Position numbers and translations under genes: made by a program. From Neocallimastix lanati (nom. inval.) (Eukaryota; Neocallimastigomycota; Neocallimastigomycetes; Neocallimastigales; Neocallimastigaceae), in contig JACVTC010000005.1 in the NCBI GenBank assembly GCA_016946835.1, positions 2,037,501-2,101,500 on the forward strand: a DNA stretch of 64,000 nucleotides. Reading direction: 5' to 3'. The notes beneath the pieces are model-generated. The model was not told where the DNA came from. It saw nothing but the letters and a program-made list of their open reading frames with translations, and searched no databases. Each line of letters opens with the position of its first letter. The stretch's first letter is position 1. Below are positions 63,301 through 64,000 of the stretch, in pieces.

Positions 63301-64000
63301 GACCCAAAACTACAAAAATCAAGAAAATTTCAAAAATCATTCTGATGAAAATTTTTCTGATAATAAAAATTTTTCAAAAAATGAAGAAAATTCAATAAAC
63401 AAAAACAAAAATTTTAATGAAACCTTATCGAATAATAATTCTAATCAAGAGAAAAATTTTTCTGAAAATTCAAATATAAATAAGGTTAAAAATTCTAAAA
63501 CTCAAAATAATAATAAAATTACTGATGAAGAAAAATTTTTTGATATTAACGACAAAACCTTATTTAATAAGAAATCCAATAATCAAGGAAAAGTTAATGA
63601 ACAAACCAATATGTCTTCAAATAAATCTAATATAATTAAAGAAAATTTTAATAAAAATTTTTCTGAAACAAATATTAAAAATAATATATCTACCAGTACT
63701 ACTGATAATATATCTAAATCCAAAAATTTTTCAAACCCAAATTATTATAATTTTCCTTCTTCTTCTCAAGAAAATACTATGTTTAATAGAAATAATATTA
63801 TCTCTTCTTACATCGACAAAAAGTTCCCTTTTAATGGCAGAAGAAGTGTTAAAGAACTACATATAGATAACCAAAATTCTTTTAATACAAATTCATTCAA
63901 TAGAATTAATTTACCTCATCTTAGGAGCAATTTTCATTTCAAAAATAATAAAAATTTTGAAAATGGAAATATTGATTATTTATTTTCAAATAATCATTTT
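60395..64000 (+). CDS. Ty1/copia gag-pol polyprotein, open at the window end
   Basis: One frame runs without a stop from ATG 60395 to base 64000, 1202 codons, and continues beyond. Order: Gag capsid-like region (1-210), CCHC zinc knuckle (C258, C261, H266, C271), aspartic protease (W-L-Y-D-S-G-A-G, D426), integrase zinc region (WHRRLGH at 569, C-D-D-C at 595), and integrase D625, D688 and E724, with exactly 35 residues between the last two. Residues about 883-1202 are a low-complexity Asn/Lys/Ser linker with repeated K-N-F-S motifs. The protease-integrase order before reverse transcriptase defines copia. No stop or frameshift is seen, so the element is young and may be active; reverse transcriptase and RNase H must lie to the right. 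Gag and Pol are in one frame, so no ribosomal frameshift is needed. Confidence 0.92.
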   Translation, partial: MSDFIPFKKEAILNGKNFNIWYDNLTDILEKDDLAEYLTKDILEEAKRDNTKKEEEIKEIKKTNTKVRYIIKNTINSKIHEDIIGMNTPYAIINYLREEYKLSENDMTQWISKLKNVKAEKETEIPSAIKEIFKLFNGMNSSGNIISEKEKVKYLLRALPKSYKMKLTLNGNETAEELKTTIVKDINTWLYVDEQTDKDQRPYDPMDIDYAGKLGYKNRKNLKNKNNNKNFSKKGNPSKQNNKEKFNNNKYNNNNKYCEICERRGHSTKECRYNPRNPNGLYNKYYIQNEQKLNNYHTHNNWHNERPIRYINLNDEYNENISYDDIKPMFYKYYNPKSKGKYVDDDDSDEYQESEKSNCFINYDKEDVKNEVLIKNNIITRVENKLNLANEIFINNINKKEINTNNTNEIFNINYNKKETSEWLYDSGAGEHITNDLSLLKNFKKEKIKLRCANNTYCYFEGHGEFEFTINNYHFKFNKVLYSKEVAKNIISGIEWAKQDVKTLTEKDKHNNIILRILDNNYNIIATFQANNNNEVKIVVTHFNIENERNNKNNLMAIQNFRNAEELTWHRRLGHFYQEDLKNYLNNHEINLDKCDDCKIAKMKRNPHNKTPPRAKEILEVIHSDIIGPINTSYTGKRFILTILDEASRKSWVFIMKSKSEATDIIINTLRMLNNKYKDHKIKVFKSDNAKEYKNKKIDSFCNENGIEKVFSPPYNPENNGLCERFNLTIVSCAKTLLYWSGLSENFWDFAILYANYIYNKVPHSGIHNKIPDEIFYKNKVKINHIKVFGCITFYIDRSQNKSKFSPNSKKGIFLGFSEKTNSYIIMDFNDNSIHYCREIYCLEDTPANVKLANNKSNQYGDQEFLTFDFYFSKNLPDSSGGENHKAGNHSSKPSENKFNNNNKENSKNTKENYSSLPITNNDDLQENLNKDNSPKRDKGKSPETEDSNDTNINNNIGKDKEIKIAEEETQNYKNQENFKNHSDENFSDNKNFSKNEENSINKNKNFNETLSNNNSNQEKNFSENSNINKVKNSKTQNNNKITDEEKFFDINDKTLFNKKSNNQGKVNEQTNMSSNKSNIIKENFNKNFSETNIKNNISTSTTDNISKSKNFSNPNYYNFPSSSQENTMFNRNNIISSYIDKKFPFNGRRSVKELHIDNQNSFNTNSFNRINLPHLRSNFHFKNNKNFENGNIDYLFSNNHF

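Overview
The window looks like nuclear DNA of an anaerobic gut fungus (Neocallimastigomycota). This is an inference from several signs: extreme A+T outside genes (by eye well above 80%), very long A/T homopolymers and AAT/AAAT-type microsatellites, small spliceosomal introns with GTATGT/GTAAGT-like donors, several division-2 chitin synthases, Asn-rich proteins, ankyrin/coiled-coil remnants and many decayed retrotransposons. Genes stand out as islands of higher G+C.

Layout. 114-585 (-): a two-exon heterotrimeric G-protein gamma subunit with a CaaX end. 586-5171: AT-rich DNA with a 40-bp minisatellite. 5172-6386 (+): broken coiled-coil/ankyrin pseudogene. 6387-10484: microsatellites. 10485-11760: fragments of decayed genes. 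12845-16880 and 22480-25877 (both -): two paralogous class IV-like chitin synthases, each with a short first exon behind an intron, proline-rich C-tails and an almost identical catalytic core. Between them lie a candidate solo LTR and a LINE fragment. 28988-29463: a poly-A-tailed retroposon flanked by a 13-bp direct repeat. 30795-34020: decayed LINE copies on the minus strand. 35137-36552 (-): a secreted/membrane discoidin-domain protein with an Asn/Gln-rich tail and a PPxY motif. 38171-39064: a MITE-like element with iterated ATTTCG termini and an 8-bp direct repeat. 39722-41060: a tiny membrane ORF facing a decayed gene across a perfect hairpin. 42830-43445 and 53767-54190: two inverted copies of one retroposon family. 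43626-46119: a 7-bp microsatellite running into a 43-bp minisatellite of about 50 units. 47808-51220 (+): a third chitin synthase (two exons). 51854-53342 (+): a five-exon gene of unknown function. 55619-57396: back-to-back remnants of a Ty1/copia element (-) and a chromodomain Ty3/gypsy element (+). 59869-64000 (+): a Ty1/copia element with a 5' LTR and an uninterrupted gag-protease-integrase frame that is still open at the window end.

How the genes fit together: the three chitin synthases make cell-wall chitin at membranes. The G-gamma and discoidin-domain proteins are membrane signalling or surface proteins. I see no operon-like system; the novelty lies in paralogue homogenisation, the repeats and the mobile elements. 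All exon joins were made by reading the sequence and have no transcript support.
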